This document shows positions 36,601 to 46,160 of a DNA stretch of 64,000 nt, one piece after another. The stretch is from Eunapius fragilis. Lineage: Eukaryota; Porifera; Demospongiae; Spongillida; Spongillidae. The notes beneath the pieces were generated by a model. The model was not told the origin of the DNA. It worked only from the letters and a program-made list of their open reading frames with translations, and made no database searches. Positions within the stretch are counted from its first letter, which is position 1. Every line of letters begins with the position of its first letter. The stretch is from NCBI GenBank assembly GCA_963681505.1, contig OY811989.1:2052986-2116985 (forward strand). The letters are read 5' to 3'. Made by a program: the position numbers and the translations under genes.

Positions 36601-36750
36601 GACAATCGTATCGCTCCAGCTTTTAAACGATACGTAGCAAGGTGTTTGTCTGCTTTGCGTTTCGCTGGGTATGATTTCAAAAGCATTATTGCTTCGAAAG
36701 ATTCCAACTCGACAGTAAGTATTTCCAAAGTCAATTCCAATTGCAGCCAT
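33669..36750 (-). CDS. Divergent Hsp70-like ATPase lacking the beta-sandwich domain, with C-terminal coiled coil
   Basis: Four exons: 35266-36750, 34907-35000, 34177-34253, 33669-34115 (GT-AG, phases 0/1/0, 2103 nt, 700 aa). Residues 1 to about 374 are an Hsp70 nucleotide-binding domain: GIDFGNTYCRVG, PKRLIGRS (Lys70 matches the family's catalytic Lys71), IEKP, VGGSTRLK, EEVAVHGAA. The phosphate-2 loop is GGGSLGVS instead of GGGTFDVS, so the catalytic Asp is replaced by Gly206, and Thr13 by Asn10; ATP hydrolysis may be lost. The roughly 115-residue substrate-binding beta-sandwich is missing: only about 55 residues separate the ATPase fold from a lid-like helical stretch (430-490; QKCKMALDWLKRD). 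Exons 2-3 encode a P/Q-rich linker; exon 4 a helical, Gln/Leu-rich probable coiled coil. Exon 3 is the least certain exon. A paralog lies at 43014-45307. Confidence 0.82.
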
Positions 36751-37315
36751 TGTAGTCTCTCAAATGATCTAATTGTCCTTGTTGAAGTGCATGATGTCAT
36801 TTCCTCAACTCGGTGCATGAAAGCATTTAATTTCTGCACTCGCGCGTAAATGAGAGTGTGAAGTGGTGTGATGGTACTTTGGTGTGAATATTGATGCATG
36901 CTCATATAGAGATGATGTCAATGCGATAGAGGGTTCAATGACGCCATCATTTTGCTCAAAGGGTGTTGCAGTACAGAGTATACGGACGCGAAAAGCATGC
37001 AATGCAAATGGAATTTAACTCACGATGCCCATGCAGGATATGCTTTCGTAAATAAAAAGCACGAGCTTTGAAAAATAACCATTGTTGCATTTAGCTCACC
37101 CCGGCCTGTTATTGTTATCTTAAACGAATTGGCCTGGCGTGCTGCGCCATGCACAAGAATCCAAAACGCGTAGGAACGTTTGCTTATAGAAAAACAAGGT
37201 TGTACGGAGTACTATACGATTTTGCATGCAAGCATGTTTTTATTGTTACTGCCTCCTAGCTCTATTACTATAAACGTGATGTTGATGATAATGATAACGA
37301 TGCATGCACACACAC

Positions 37316-37371
<56 letters not shown>

Positions 37372-37935
37372 GTGCACACCACACGCACGCCATACACGAC
37401 ACACCAACCGTATGACCGTGGTTACATTTATGCATGGCTGTGCATATTTGTTGCATATACTATATTAATTTGTTCAAGCACAGGTCAGGTGTAGTGCTTT
37501 CCTATTTGCGCAAACTCTGCATGCATAAACCTGCATGGATTATGGTATATAAAAATTATCGGAACCTGCGGAAGCAGATTCCATATATAGGATTATAGCG
37601 TCCGATCGAGTTCCGGAGGTTTCTCTTCATATTCAAGGCAAACAGATTATACCATGCATTGATCCATGGAAAAGAAAAAAAAAAAGACCTTTTTCTCGTC
37701 GTAAAAAGTTTATAATGTCCTTCATATTGGTCGCGGGTTTGACATCAAATAGGCCTTGTACCGTAGGAGTCCGCCGCGAAAAATGATCGTTACCATTAGT
37801 TATGTGCTTGGGTTACAACAAGCGCAATACCGCGCGTAAAAAAATGTCTGGAATGCATGGCCAAATAGATCTTACATGTATATGTAATTGTAAGGTCTGG
37901 GACGGGAACATTGAGATGCGCTTGTGACCGAAAAC
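36751..37935. promoter_or_regulatory. Divergent intergenic region between Hsp70-like gene 1 and Hsp70
   Basis: 1185 bp between start codons. The part next to Hsp70-like gene 1 holds tgcatgatgtcatttcctca (36789-36808), also conserved upstream of the second paralog. A heat-shock-element-like string of 5-bp units, gttccggaggtttct at 37610-37624 (TTC, imperfect GAA, TTC), lies about 310 bp upstream of the Hsp70 ATG. A tatataaaa box at 37544-37552 lies further upstream. A CA repeat sits at 37305-37368. Assignments are by eye. Confidence 0.35.
37305..37368. repeat. (CA)n microsatellite
   Basis: About 30 CA dinucleotides with one CG interruption, upstream of the Hsp70 gene. Confidence 0.95.
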
Positions 37936-39732
37936 ATGGCGGAGTCTAATTCCAAAAGCTGCGCCATTGGCATTGACCTAGGAACAACGTATAGCTGTGC
38001 TGCAATCTTTCTGGACGACAATCTGATTACGATCGAAAACGATCTAGGAGATCGCACCACTGCTAGCTGGGTGAGCTTCACCGAACATGAGTGCATTGTG
38101 GGCAACGCTGCCAGAGCGGCTTGCTGTAACCCAAGCAACATGATTTATGATGCAAAGCGAATGATTGGTCGGCAATTTTCAGACTCCACTGTCCAAGAAG
38201 ACATAAAGCATTGGCCATTTAAAGTTGTGAACATTGCCACTAAACCCAAAGTTCAGGTAGAGTGCAAAGGAAACAAGAAACTCCTCTCTCCGGAAGAGAT
38301 CTCGTCCAACATACTGAAATATCTTAAAGAGTGTGCGGAACTAAAACTAGGCGAAAAGGTGACTCAAGCCGTTGTAACAATACCAGCGTATTTCAATAAT
38401 TCCCAGCGCCAGGCTACCATGGACGCCGCACGACTCGCAGGTCTTGAGGTACTGAGACTATTGAGTGAACCCTTTGCTGCCGCCATGGCTTATGGCCTGG
38501 GCATGAAATATCAGTTCACAGGGAATATTGTTGTCTATGATCTGGGTGGAGGCACATTTGACGTCTCCATATTGAAAGTAGACGGCGGCTCTTTTGATGT
38601 CAAATCGACCAATGGAAACACTCACCTAGGAGGAGAAGACTTCACGAACCGACTGCTAAACTATGCCATTGTCGAATTCAAAGCAAAGGGAATTGTAGTA
38701 TCTGAAAACAAAAAACCAAAACTACGCGAGCAGTGCGAAAAGGTGAAGCGAATGTTTACTGCAAGAAGACACTGCGATATTGAATATGAGGATGCAAAAA
38801 TCAATGTTAGCAGAGCTTGTTTTGAAGAGCTCAATCATGACCTGTTCGTCTCCACCATAGAATGCGTCAAAATGGCTCTAACCGATGCCAAACTAAAAAC
38901 ATCGGACATTCAAGAAGTAGTTATGACAGGAGGTTCCACTCGCATCCTCAAAATTAAACAAATGGTTCAGGACTTCTTCGACGGTAAGAAGCTTACTATG
39001 TCCATCAACGCCGACGAAGCAGTGGCTCATGGCGCTGCAATACAGGCTGCCATCCTCACCGGTGACACGGCGAGTCCAAAGTTAAAGGACCTTGTTTTAA
39101 GCGACGTAACTCCTTTATCTTTGGGTGTAGAGACCAAAGGTGGGGATATGACCATCGTTGTGAGGCGTAATTCTCGTATTCCTCTCTCTGTAACCCACAA
39201 CTTCACAACTTGCGACGACAATCAAACGTCCGTTAAATTCTCCGTGTACGAAGGAGAACGAGCGGAGGTCAAGGATAATACCTTTCTCGATGCATTTGTG
39301 CTCGCGCCTATCCCGCCAGCCCTCCGCGGTGTGCCGTCCTTGGTCACAAACTTCAATATCAGTAGTGACGGTATCTTAACTGTCACAGCCACCGAGAAGG
39401 CGACGGGTCATTGCAATAAGGTCGTGATAAAGAAAGAGGGAAGAATGAGTGCTGTTGAAGTCGACCAATGCTTAGAGGAATCAAAGAGGATGAAGGCTAT
39501 AGATGACGAGACACGTTTAAAACAAGAAGCAAGGAACAATTTGGAATCGCTTGCGCACACTATAAAACATAAAGTCGTGGGATCTGTTCTTGCTGACAGC
39601 AGGAAGGAATTGGTCGATAAATGTAATCAAGTTTTGGCCTGGCTGAAACAATCCGAGTTAATGGACAAGAGTGTATATGAAGTGAAACACAAAGAACTCG
39701 ATAGGATGCTGAATAAATCGAATCAAAAGTAA
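37936..39732 (+). CDS. Canonical intronless Hsp70 chaperone (cytosolic type)
   Basis: 598-aa Hsp70 from ATG 37936; an in-frame GTG at 37924 is not needed. The chaperone binds exposed hydrophobic segments of clients in an ATP cycle driven by J-proteins. ATPase domain: AIGIDLGTTYSCA near the N terminus, DAKRMIGR, IPAYFNNSQRQATMDAARLA, DLGGGTFDVSIL with the catalytic Asp, GGSTRI, DEAVAHGAA. The beta-sandwich is complete (DVTPLSLGVETKGGDMT; YEGERAEVKDN; GVPSLVTNFNISSDG) and is followed by the helical lid. The C terminus ends MLNKSNQK and lacks the EEVD motif that binds TPR co-chaperones, and has no KDEL. It is shorter than typical cytosolic Hsp70 (about 640 aa), consistent with loss of the disordered tail. 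Lack of introns is common for inducible Hsp70. It lies between two Hsp70-like genes. Confidence 0.95.
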   Translation: MAESNSKSCAIGIDLGTTYSCAAIFLDDNLITIENDLGDRTTASWVSFTEHECIVGNAARAACCNPSNMIYDAKRMIGRQFSDSTVQEDIKHWPFKVVNIATKPKVQVECKGNKKLLSPEEISSNILKYLKECAELKLGEKVTQAVVTIPAYFNNSQRQATMDAARLAGLEVLRLLSEPFAAAMAYGLGMKYQFTGNIVVYDLGGGTFDVSILKVDGGSFDVKSTNGNTHLGGEDFTNRLLNYAIVEFKAKGIVVSENKKPKLREQCEKVKRMFTARRHCDIEYEDAKINVSRACFEELNHDLFVSTIECVKMALTDAKLKTSDIQEVVMTGGSTRILKIKQMVQDFFDGKKLTMSINADEAVAHGAAIQAAILTGDTASPKLKDLVLSDVTPLSLGVETKGGDMTIVVRRNSRIPLSVTHNFTTCDDNQTSVKFSVYEGERAEVKDNTFLDAFVLAPIPPALRGVPSLVTNFNISSDGILTVTATEKATGHCNKVVIKKEGRMSAVEVDQCLEESKRMKAIDDETRLKQEARNNLESLAHTIKHKVVGSVLADSRKELVDKCNQVLAWLKQSELMDKSVYEVKHKELDRMLNKSNQK

Positions 39733-40690
39733 ATTACGACCATCATCTTGCGCGACAGTGAATTATAATTGAGCTATAATTATAAGCTATTATAGTGAAT
39801 ATGTATGTGTCAACTGAGTGTGCTATGATAGATTCATTGATCCCTATACAATAATAATTTATAAACCCGCCCTTTTAATACTTTAAGTCACGCAGATGTA
39901 TATAGCGTAGAGTGAATAGTGACGTGTATTTGCAGCACGGGGACCAAGCTAAAAATATACACCATTTAAAATTTATAGCCGCTAGTTTTGTCCTCGTGTA
40001 CAATGCTCAATCAATTGCACGTACTATGTGCGGCTTAAGATTAAAAGGCGGTTTTATAAATTGCTCACCAAACACTGCAAGTTTATTTAAAATCACATGA
40101 GCATGCTGACTGATATGATCACCGTGCACTCTCTTTGCTGAGCATAACCTCTAAAGCTCCTCAACCTTCATTAACTAACCATTTTCGTCATTAGAATTAT
40201 AACAAAACTATCGCCATGCCTGTGTGTCATGCACCCTTTCTGTAATCATAAGTAGTGGAGGCAGTACTGGATGGTACGAGACAATAAAAACATGTTTGCA
40301 CGCAACAATTTAAATTATAGTACTCCGCACAACTACGTTTATCTAATCAATCGTTCCTACGCGTTGTATAGATCAACCCCAGGCATGGCGTAGTACGGGA
40401 TAGCTACAAGTGATATGTTTGTACAGCTTTAGTTGTCCCAAGCACGTGATGTCGTTTCAGATGACAATTAATTAAGAGTGAGATGAATGCAACAATGGTT
40501 ATTATTCAAAGCTCGTGCTTTATGTTTACTCATGTGGCATCATGTGAATATGCTATTATTGACCAAACAAATCCCAAAGAAAATGTTTTCATTACAGATA
40601 TACGTTTGGGTGAAAACAATATATACTTTGTTAATAAAATTAACTGACATGCAGCTTTCTCAAAGCAAATATTGAACTATATTAATAATT
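39733..40690. other. Intergenic region 3' of Hsp70, no gene seen
   Basis: AT-rich; includes the Hsp70 3'UTR. An aataaa occurs near 40283, inside caataaaaacat, but is far from the stop. No repeats or RNA genes recognised. Confidence 0.4.
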
Positions 40691-40699
40691 ATTACTCAC

Positions 40700-41132
40700 T
40701 CCTTACCGCACCACTCTCGTCCTGCTGATGTGCTTGTAGAAGGGTGGGAAAGAGGAAAGTCAGCGGCATTTGATATCACTGCTACCTCTCCACTCTGCCC
40801 AGCCTTTCTAGGTGAGGCTAGTCAGGTGGTTGGGGCAGCAGCTCTGGCTGCAGAAACCTGAAAGCACATAGCCAATGATACAAAGTGCCAACAGTTGGGT
40901 TGGGTATGTGTTCCCATTGCTGTGGAGACATACGGCAATTGGGGTCAAGAGGCAAAGCAGACATTTTCACGATTGGTATCTCATCTGTCTACTGACTCAC
41001 CACAACCAAAGTCAAAAGTTATTGCTGACCTCTATGGACATTTAAATCTAGCCCTGATGAGGGCCATTGCAAGGGCCGGCCATTCTAGCCAGAGCTTTCG
41101 GGCCAATAGGGCTGTTTGCGTAAGTAGATAGA
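40700..41132 (+). mobile_element. Retroelement C-terminal fragment, copy 1
   Basis: The plus frame reads SRPADVLVEGWERGKSAAFD, one in-frame stop, then KCQQLGWVCVPIAVETYGNW and later YGHLNLALMRAIARAG. This resembles the C-terminal region of reverse-transcriptase-bearing elements common in sponge and cnidarian genomes; the conserved Asp/Glu/Lys pattern suggests a PD-(D/E)XK-like nuclease. The stop codon (TGA after AAET) shows it is dead. Confidence 0.6.
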
Positions 41133-41539
41133 ATTATTTAATGCTGTTAGTAGTAGTTTAGTGGCATATATGGATACATGAACATGTACATTATTATTAA
41201 CAAAAAAAAAATGCCCTCATGCCTTGACTTTATTTGTGGGTGTATGACTATGTGTTAATTTTTAATAGCGACCTGTATTCATTATAAGTTATATATATAT
41301 TTTAATGAATGAGGAATACAACAATGAAAAAAGTCATTACAAATTGAAATTATAAACATACGATACATACATAGAGTACACAAATAATTTATTATACATT
41401 GCATAACATGAACAGGAATACAAGATGCAGCAGAATACACTAATCAGAATAAATGCACTAAATAACGAATGCTATTATTAATACATACATACATATCCAG
41501 ACACACTGAGACACACTGGCTATGAAAGTGACAATGAGG

Positions 41540-42110
41540 AACTATCCCCCTCCTGAAGGGAACAGCCACATCGTAAGAGGAGGGCTCGGGCATTGGCTCG
41601 CACAAGAGTCAAATTAAGGCAGCCATACAAGCTGCAGACAACCTTGGACTTGTTTTTTATTATTATTATTATTGTTATTGCTATTACTGATCTATACACT
41701 ATCTCTTATTACACTTCAATATACCCTAGCCTTCACGTTCTCCCTCTCCACCTTCCTATTATTATTATTTATTTATTATTATGATAATAATAACACACTT
41801 GAGAATACATGAATACATGAATGTGTACATTATTACAGATCTAAGCTACACAGTTACTATTATTATTATCACACACCAAATACACAACAACTAAGATTGG
41901 GCAGTTTAATGTCAGCCTATAGTAGTTAAGCCGTGATGTCAGAGCTGATGCCATATGCTCGGGATAGCATTGCCCTTGCATTTGTTCTGACAAGAACCAC
42001 GTTGAACATACCATAAAGTGTTGAGGTGGTGTGAGATTTGGAGCAATTTAGCCTAGCCGATTGAGAGGCAAGGCGTGAAAGATGAAGGTGAGCTTCAATT
42101 TATTATAACC
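41540..42110 (-). mobile_element. Retroelement C-terminal fragments, copies 2 and 3
   Basis: Minus-strand readings LNLTLVRANARALLLRC (about 41580-41640) and YGMFNVVLVRTNARAMLSRA (about 41945-42020) are alternative versions of the tail of copy 1. They are separated by AT-rich sequence with ATT/TTA microsatellite-like runs. Confidence 0.5.
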
Positions 42111-42189
42111 TTTTTGTGTAATAAAATTTATTAAGGATTTGCACTTTGCATGTTACAATTTTAACTACAGTTCTACACATGCACTAGCT

Positions 42190-42600
42190 AAGTCCCTTCC
42201 TAAAATGGCCCTGGCCACTGATCTCACAAGAGGTGGCCGCAGCCATTTTTTCTAGAGCTGGCCTGGCCAATGGCAAGCAAAGAGGCTAGTTGGAAGAATG
42301 TACACTGAGCCTCTTTGGCCCCATTGCCATGTGTCTCTATGGCCAATGAGATACAAGACCATCCCAACTCCTGGCACTTGTCATCGTTAGCAGCTTGCTT
42401 CCTAGCCTCAGCTGGAAAGGCTGCTACCCAAACTGCTGCACTAGCTTCATTTATGGTGGCAGAGGAAAGAACAGATGTAACTGTTACATCAAAGGCAGCT
42501 GGTTTTCCACTGTCCAGCCCTGAACAAGTACCTACAGGTGGGCACGATGACAAAACGCAGCAAAGATGTCCCTCAGATGATTGTGCCAAGCCACAACATC
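42190..42600 (-). mobile_element. Retroelement C-terminal fragment, copy 4
   Basis: The minus frame reads GKPAAFDVTVTSVLS then KCQELGWSCISLAIETHGN, parallel to copy 1 (KCQQLGWVCVPIAVETYGN) but on the other strand. It is truncated at both ends and frame-broken. Confidence 0.6.
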
Positions 42601-42919
42601 TCCATCATGCTTGCAGGTGGTGGTGACCCAGCGTGCCAAGGGCAACACCAGACAGAAAGAGCACAGAGAACCCCCTAAAGTGTCGAGACCCAGCCACCAC
42701 CTAATAGCCACCTGAAATTCAGCAGGGTCTAGGTGCAGTTCAAGCCAGGGGAAGGAACAACAGAGATCTGGGAACCTGCATGAGGTGCAGAGGTAGAGGA
42801 TAAACTCTATATGACCGTGCATCGAAATTTAACACCTGGCACATATACCACACCACATTCAACACAAATTAAAATGCTGTATGCATGTGCATAAATTAAC
42901 ACTTAATGTTTTCATCGAA

Positions 42920-43013
42920 TTGAGGAAATGACCTCATGCATTTAAACAAGGGAGTATGCCGATTGTCGTGGAATAGATATGTTAATTGACGTTTTCAGGA
43001 CTAGACAGAGCAG
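42920..43013 (+). promoter_or_regulatory. Conserved proximal upstream region of Hsp70-like gene 2
   Basis: ttgaggaaatgacctcatgc at 42920-42939 matches the same position-class sequence upstream of Hsp70-like gene 1, where it reads ttgaggaaatgacatcatgc. It contains a TGAC(A/C)TCA core similar to AP-1/CREB sites. Outside this block the two upstream regions differ more. Confidence 0.45.
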
Positions 43014-45307
43014 ATGGCTGCAATTGGAATTGATTTAGGAAATAGTTACTGTCGAGTTGGAATCTTCCGAAGCAATAATGCTTTTGAAATCATACCCAGC
43101 GAAACGCAAAGCAGACAAACACCTTGCTACGTATCGTTTAAAAGCTGGAGCGATACGATTGTCGGGGACCTAGCCCTAAACAGAGTTGTAGAAAACATTG
43201 AAGCAACGTTCTTTTGTCCAAAGCGGCTGATCGGTCGCTCTTACGAGGAGGTAACCGAACAGATACGCCACAGTCACTGGCCGTTCAGAGTTAAAGACGG
43301 AGGAGAGAAGAGGCCACTATTTCAGGTGGCTTATCAGGACATGAAAAGAGAAATACATCCCATTCAAGTATATTCTGCCGTATTGAATAAGGCCAGAGAA
43401 CTAGCCACAAATTACTTGCAAGAGAACGTTGTTCGTGCAGTTATAACCATTCCAATTAACTGTGGCGAGTTGTTCGTCAAAGATGCACTAAAATCAGCGG
43501 AGATGGCAGGATTTATTGAAGTAAATCTCATCGAAAAACCTCTAGCAGCGACTATAGCCTACAGTATCTCTGTAACGAAATGCAGCGCACAACACGTCAT
43601 CGCAGTTCACCTCGGAGGAGGGTCACTGGGCGTCTCTGTCGTAAATATTTCTCCAAACGGTATTCAACCAATATTCAGCGACGGGGATGCGAACATCGGA
43701 GGAGTAAATATTGACGCAGCCATTGTTACGTGGCTTCAACAAAAAGTAAATATTCCACCAGACCCATCTGGTCAAAGGTCCATGCAGCTTTCCATCCTTT
43801 GTGAAAGCGCAAAAAAAAATCTATCGTCGTGCAAAGAAACTTCGATTAAATTAGATGTAGCAGGTAAAGACGATATCATCAGAATTACTCAAGATGATAT
43901 TACGGAGATGGAAGATGTTCAAAAAATGCTTGGAAAAATGAAAGACATTATGAAAAGGGCAATGTCAGTTATTTCATCCACCGAACGAGCTGCAGTTATA
44001 CTGGTGGGTGGATCGACTCGCTTAAAGTGTGTTCGAGATGTGATCGATAGTTTTGGTATCAAGCCTAACCGAATTCTCAGCGCTGACGAAGTTGCTGTCC
44101 ACGGAGCTGCTGCTCTTGCCGCCAAGCTTTGGCCTATACAAAGTTCAAATGATGCAGCGAGCGATTTAATAAGCATCCAGTTATTGTCAACTATTAATCA
44201 TTGGAAAGCGAACCAATTAGTTACCGGTGGTCCCCAGGCTTCTCAAACCACTGTTTATATTGACGACAAGTCAAAAGATTTGCGCGATCGGTATGATCTC
44301 TTGAATGAGATAGAAAGCAATATCTACTCCATGCAACGGTTAATCAGTGAATTAGACACAAAGAAGAAAGAAGATGTTACGCAAAAGTGCAAAATGGTCC
44401 TGGATTGGCTAAAACGTGACCCTATTCCAATATTGAATGAAATAACGAACATGAAAGATGAAGTCGAGCGATGGAAGAGCGATGTCGGTATTGAAATGGT
44501 AAGCGGTGAAAAGTAATTTTCTAACCGCATGAGTATGCAATGACATAAGCAACCCTAACCCCTAACTGTATGAGTTATGCACAATTTATTTTAAAAATAA
44601 TATTGAAAGAATCATTACCATGGATTTAATGAATTTAATACAGTGCATTGGTTAGGGAAATATGGATGGTATAATAATGCAATCACCCTTGTAATAGGTG
44701 TAAAAAATCAGAAACGACATAAAATTAATGCCTGAATGAAAATTATTAAATTTGAATTTCAAAAACAAAACTTGAAATTACTAAATGACCACAACACTTT
44801 AATACAATTTGATTTTAATAAGTCACTTTTTCATATTTAAGTGGTGCTTTTTACTCACTTTATAGTAGACTTTTTAAAAATGCTTATTAAAATACTTGAA
44901 ATATTACTAACTCACTATTATGCCTGCTAACTCTGATCCGCAGCTTGTGCTATTTATAAGTATTATCTTACTGTGATTATAGAGCTTTGGATATGTTGGT
45001 TTATAAGGGTTTTGATATAAATCACTTACAACAAAATAGCATTTACTGTTATGTATAAAACATAAACTGCATCAAATGCTCAGTTACATTCAATCCTACG
45101 TTGATTTAGATGTGTTCATTTGCAAGCATAATTATACATTGATTATAAATTTACTAGAATTTGTAATGTAATTATATACAAAATCCATTAAATCTATTTT
45201 GTAGTCTGCATCACTGGAACCACACCCACAACCACACACACAACCTGAAATTTCACAAGAATTGCTCTCAGAATTGCCAAATGATCATCCAATTCTAACT
45301 AATAGAG
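43014..45307 (+). CDS. Hsp70-like paralog 2 (beta-sandwich-less); 3' end uncertain
   Basis: Exon 1 at 43014-44498 is 1485 nt, exactly as long as exon 1 of the 33669-36750 gene and highly similar. It again has GIDLGNSYCRVG, PKRLIGRS, GGGSLGVS (catalytic Asp replaced), VGGSTRLK, and no substrate-binding beta-sandwich before the lid-like helix. Unspliced, the frame would end EMVSGEK, stop at 44516. A donor-like gtaagc at the same codon as the paralog's donor, and an exon at 45205-45307 starting tctgcatcactg (same start as the paralog's exon 2), indicate splicing. Exon 2 encodes SASLEPHPQPHTQPE and more, then a gtgagg donor. The following acceptor candidates (about 45395 and 45576) lead quickly to stop codons, and no coiled-coil exon was found. 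The C terminus is therefore lost or different. Confidence 0.75.
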
Positions 45308-46160
45308 GTGAGGTTTTCAAGCTATATAAATGCATATCGTACACACCCCTGCTTTCTACACACACATGCACATATTCTACTACTACATTTATAGGATCGA
45401 GGTGTCGAGGATATTGTCAATGTCATCTACTGTAATGCCGCAGGAAGTGCACATGTACAGTAATGCCATGCGCATATGCCCAAATAAAGTCATGCTGTGT
45501 ATTGTATGCCCATAATGTTTTTTGTGTATGATAGAGTACATTAATGCACTACATGCATTCATGGTTTGCATGCAGAAACTGGACATCCTTTCTGCTGAAT
45601 ATGGAGCAGGTCCATGTGGGGGAAAAATGCATACCTCTGAATTGGAGAATGGTGTTGAAAGTTAAGAGATAATAGGAACGTATTAAAAGAACTGATGGGG
45701 CTTCCATGCAATGATTCAATTTAATGCCTAAGACATTATGGACCGAATGTGTAAGAAACCATATGATCCCTCTGTACCAGATACTACAAATTCGATTTGT
45801 AATGGTATTCTACCTTTAATAGCCCTCAAAGAATAATGGAATTTTCTAAACTGCAATACCTTTACTATGTAAAACGTCCATCTCAGACACAATATTTATT
45901 ATTTGAATGAGCATGCACAAAAGTGGGATCCACCCTCACGAAGCACACTGCTGGTGTAGTTGCACCATGAAAGATTCACATTCTTGCGACACATAAAAAA
46001 ATATCTTTGAGATAAAGGTGTACCAGAAAGTGTACAACCCAAAACTACAGGGCAAAATCTTATCATCTGTGAGTTAGAGAATGGAGCATGCACAACAAAA
46101 AGATAAGGATGTCGTCATGGATACCAAGTTCATTTTCTCTTAAGCTATTTAACCACGTAA
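45308..46160. other. Spacer after Hsp70-like gene 2, no gene seen
   Basis: Contains possible remnants of the missing 3' exons of Hsp70-like gene 2 but nothing that can be supported. Confidence 0.3.

Noticed and set aside
37561-37585. GGAA/TTCC cluster as a heat-shock element
   Set aside because: The GAA and TTC triplets are 9 and 8 bp apart and do not keep the 5-bp register required of a heat-shock element.
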